A stretch of DNA of 51,614 nucleotides from Candidatus Uhrbacteria bacterium CG10_big_fil_rev_8_21_14_0_10_48_16 (GTDB taxonomy: Bacteria; Patescibacteriota; Patescibacteriia; UBA9934; GWF2-40-263): contig PFEU01000007.1 in the NCBI GenBank assembly GCA_002793515.1, positions 35,713-87,326 of the forward strand, in the 5' to 3' direction. A program made the translations under genes and the position numbers. Below, piece after piece: positions 49,364-51,614 of the stretch; the first letter of the stretch is position 1; the number at the start of each line of letters is the position of its first letter. Under the pieces are notes generated by a model. It was not told the origin of the DNA. It ran no database searches and saw only the letters and a program-made list of their open reading frames with translations.

Positions 49364-50418
49364 CATACATCTCCATCTTGCATCGTATACTCTTTTCCCT
49401 CTACACGAAGTTTTCCTGCGTCACGTGCGCCTGACTCCCCTTTGTACGTCACAAAGTCTTCATAAGTAATGACCTCAGCACGAATGAATCCCTTTTCAAA
49501 ATCTGTATGAATGACTCCTGCTGCCTGCGGAGCTTTCGTCCCGCGCTCGATCGTCCAAGCGCGGGTTTCTTTTTCTCCGCTTGTGAAATACGTTATGAGA
49601 TTGAGAAGTTCGTAACATTTGGCAATCAGCCGATCAAGACCTGACTGCTTCAGTCCAAGCTCTGCGAGAAACAGCTCCTGATCTTCGGATGACATCTCCA
49701 TGATTTCGCTCTCGACTTTGATGCTCAATGGAAGCGCAAGACGTTCAGGCCCAAGCGGACTCTGCCAATCGGATTTCGAGGCTGTCGCCTCATCCACATT
49801 AACCACATACAAAATAGGTTTGTTTGTCAGAAGCGCTATATCACGAACTACCTTCTTTTCGTCGTCTGTTAGCTCAATAGAGTTCGCCATCTTTCCTTGT
49901 TCGAGCACCGCAAACCATCTTTGCAGAACAGACTCTTCCATTTCGAGTTCTTTTGTCTTTCCGGCGCGCATTTTTCCTTGCACGGCAGAGAGGCGTTTTT
50001 CAACCGTTCCAATATCCGCCATGGCGAGTTCAATTTCGATGGTTTCAACATCTCGAGCAGGATTAATGTCTCCTTCCACGTGATGCACGTTCGTGTCTTC
50101 AAAATCTCGAACAACATGCACAATCATATCGACCTCCCGAATGTTGGCGAGGAATTTGTTTCCAAGTCCTTCTCCTTTATGAGCCCCCTTAACAAGACCG
50201 GCAATATCAACAAATTCGATCGCTGTGGGGATGAGTTTCTGTGAGCCTGACATTTCTGACAATTTTGCTAAACGTGCGTCAGGTACCTCAACAACCCCAA
50301 CGTTTGGTTCGATCGTACAAAACGGAAAGTTCTCACAATCCACCTGTTTTTTGGTCAGCGTTTTAAATAAGGTGGACTTTCCCACGTTCGGAAGCCCAAC
50401 GATTCCAACTTGTAGCAT
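49342..50418 (-). CDS. ychF: Ribosome-binding ATPase YchF (Obg-like, redox-regulated)
   Basis: A 358-residue P-loop ATPase of the Obg family that binds ribosomes. G1 GLPNVGKST (residues 8-16), G2 region [21 protein letters not shown]3 [21 protein letters not shown] coiled-coil insertion at about 130-165 ([20 protein letters not shown]) and a C-terminal TGS domain ([19 protein letters not shown] to [18 protein letters not shown]) complete the normal layout. The altered G4 (YVVNVDE) accounts for its ATP preference. Its stop overlaps the preceding plus-strand gene. Confidence 0.98.
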   Translation of the reverse strand: MLQVGIVGLPNVGKSTLFKTLTKKQVDCENFPFCTIEPNVGVVEVPDARLAKLSEMSGSQKLIPTAIEFVDIAGLVKGAHKGEGLGNKFLANIREVDMIVHVVRDFEDTNVHHVEGDINPARDVETIEIELAMADIGTVEKRLSAVQGKMRAGKTKELEMEESVLQRWFAVLEQGKMANSIELTDDEKKVVRDIALLTNKPILYVVNVDEATASKSDWQSPLGPERLALPLSIKVESEIMEMSSEDQELFLAELGLKQSGLDRLIAKCYELLNLITYFTSGEKETRAWTIERGTKAPQAAGVIHTDFEKGFIRAEVITYEDFVTYKGESGARDAGKLRVEGKEYTMQDGDVCHFRVST

Positions 50419-50474
50419 ATAACATGTGTATTCGATGGCGAGTATATCGATAAAAAGACTCTGTGTCGAGATAT

Positions 50475-50503
50475 TTAAAAGCGGACATCATGGGGATGTC
50501 CGC
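50475..50503 (-). terminator. Terminator of island E
   Basis: Minus strand GCGGACATC/GATGTCCGC followed by TTTTAAAT. Two further hairpins, GCCG-ACTC-CGGC and CACCT/AGGTG, lie between it and the stop codon at 50544. Confidence 0.82.
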
Positions 50504-50543
50504 GCGTTGGCTCACCTGGCTTGGCTAGGTGGCCGGAGTCGGC

Positions 50544-51545
50544 TCAGCTCGCGGGGGGCGGGCTGATCTCCTCCTCGGGTGCCTCGATCGGGACGTCGAG
50601 CTCGCCGTCGTTGCCGTCGACGGTCTCGTCGCTGACGATGACCTCGTCGTCGGCCTCGGGCTCGGGCTCGTCGGAGCCGGTGTCGTCGGCCTCGTTGTCG
50701 GCCTCGGGCTCGTCGGTGGTGCTGGTGCCGGTGTCGTCGGCCTCGTCGGTGCCATCCGCGGAGGAGGCGCTGAGGGCGTCCTCGTCGACGGGCTCGTCGG
50801 CGTCCAGGCTGGCCTCGGGCTCGTCGGTGGCCTCGGGCTCGTCGTAGGTGCCCATCTCTTCGCGGAGCTGGGCGTCGAGCTCGGACATCTTGGCCTGGAG
50901 GGTGAGCCGGTCGATCTCGAAGGCCCCGTTGAGACTGTCGATCATGTTGTCGATCGCGCGCTGCTGGATCACCAGCTTGGCCATGACCTCGGTGACGACG
51001 TCCATGAGGACCACCGTGATCGCGAGCGTCACCTTCTGGGCGAGCTCGTTGTTGAGCAGATCGGCGAACCGGCTCTCGTGCTCCAGGTAGCCGATCAGGA
51101 GGATCGGCGAGCCGTCACGGTCCTTCGTGATCATGTAGCGCACGCCGTTGATCTCCGACGGACCGCCGGGGACGAGGATGTCCATGTCGAGCGCCGGCCT
51201 GCCGGTCTCCCTGCTGATGTTGTTGGCCATGTCGCGGGCGAACTGGGCCATCCTCCCGGCGAAGCCGAAGCCGCACTTGGGGCAGACGCCCGTCACGCGC
51301 AGGGTGCGGGGATCGACGATGTCGACCATCTGCAAGGCGGCGACCTCGAGCGGCGAGGCGACCAGGTCGAGCACCACGTCGCGGGCGACGGCGTTGACGG
51401 TCTCGGCGCCCGGGAAGGCGCGCAGGTCGCGGATGTAGCTGTCGAAGTAGTCCTTGAAGGTGGTGATGTTCTTGAACCACATCACCAGCGAGCGGCGCTG
51501 GTGGTCGGTGGTGGCCTCGGGGGGTCTGGCACAGATGTTAGTCAT
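50544..51545 (-). CDS. Unrecognised 333-residue protein with a long acidic tail (island E)
   Basis: A 333-residue protein of unknown family. About residues 20-215 form a globular, Val- and Ala-rich part with FKNITTFKDYFDSYIRDL, a single CPKCGFGF knuckle (about residue 90), DMDILVPGGPSEINGVRYMI and a helical, partly hydrophobic stretch KVTLAITVVLMDVVTEVMAK. From about residue 232 to the end it is an almost pure Asp/Glu/Pro/Ser/Thr tail of 100 residues. ATG 51545 has no SD, unlike the other island genes, and a hairpin lies just upstream; an internal ATG at residue 22 (MWFKNITTF) is possible. Its promoter is outside the window. Confidence 0.72.
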   Translation of the reverse strand: MTNICARPPEATTDHQRRSLVMWFKNITTFKDYFDSYIRDLRAFPGAETVNAVARDVVLDLVASPLEVAALQMVDIVDPRTLRVTGVCPKCGFGFAGRMAQFARDMANNISRETGRPALDMDILVPGGPSEINGVRYMITKDRDGSPILLIGYLEHESRFADLLNNELAQKVTLAITVVLMDVVTEVMAKLVIQQRAIDNMIDSLNGAFEIDRLTLQAKMSELDAQLREEMGTYDEPEATDEPEASLDADEPVDEDALSASSADGTDEADDTGTSTTDEPEADNEADDTGSDEPEPEADDEVIVSDETVDGNDGELDVPIEAPEEEISPPPAS

Positions 51546-51555
51546 TATTTTGTAA

Positions 51556-51585
51556 GATTCTTCGCAGTAGTAAGCGAAGTTTTTT
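51556..51585 (-). promoter_or_regulatory. Leader hairpin of island E
   Basis: AACTTCGC/GCGAAGAA around TTACTACT, 11 bases before the start codon, in A+T-rich sequence. It resembles the structured leaders of islands A and C. Confidence 0.5.
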
Positions 51586-51614
51586 GTTTGAAAAAGTGTT
51601 GTGTCTTTTTTGTG

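Overview
The window looks like chromosomal DNA of a Patescibacteria/CPR bacterium, probably of the Parcubacteria-like lineages. This is inferred from a 16S gene that departs from near-universal sites (CAGCAGCGG at the 515 region, GAATAGACGG at the 926 region, TTGTACTCACC near the 3' end), a short SMC-like protein, a split 16S locus, a compact type IV pilus cluster and many core genes without a Shine-Dalgarno (SD) sequence. The genetic code is standard. A precise genus cannot be given from sequence alone.

Core layout. 1-6937: sHSP, VanW-type wall protein, a candidate sRNA, clpP, a DHH phosphoesterase and a short SMC. 13011-19366: rpsP, rlmN, a deacetylase-like protein, two membrane ORFans, and a minus-strand khpA-pyrD-trmD run. 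19550-21680: 16S rRNA alone with its own promoter and terminator, then tRNA-Ile and tRNA-Phe from a second promoter; no 23S or 5S follows. 21710-28064: type IV pilus genes (pilT, pilin, pilB, pilC, four minor-pilin-like proteins). 28117-29705: tRNA-Pro, tRNA-Gly, ruvC, a DUF218 protein. 29715-37064: rpoC and rpoB behind a leader with an intrinsic terminator. 39205-43772: ftsK, a RodZ-like protein, an orphan Phd-like antitoxin, recA. 45249-50418: efp-epmA, rpsF-ssb-rpsR, a THUMP/Trm11-like methyltransferase, ychF.

Accessory layout. Five blocks, clearly richer in G+C and different in codon use, lie between these core units: A (6937-11722, minus), B (11833-13003, minus), C (37600-39161, minus), D (43775-45240, plus), E (50475-51614, minus, running off the window). 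They encode about 14 proteins, nearly all unrecognised. Each block has its own terminator, and A to D also have a sigma70-like promoter (16-17 nt spacing). Most genes have a strong SD, unlike the leaderless or SD-less core genes. Their stop codons are followed directly by several RNA hairpins. In blocks A and B these form a recurring element (R1 to R7), and the copies show compensatory base changes. Block A also holds about 700 nt of non-coding, hairpin-dense sequence (9346-10056) with two GNRA tetraloops on the transcribed strand.

The best candidate for an undescribed system is therefore this set of GC-rich ORFan operons whose intercistronic regions are conserved structured RNA. Two further small-RNA candidates with their own promoter and terminator lie at 2553-2753 and 37335-37547. 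All functions for the ORFans are left open.
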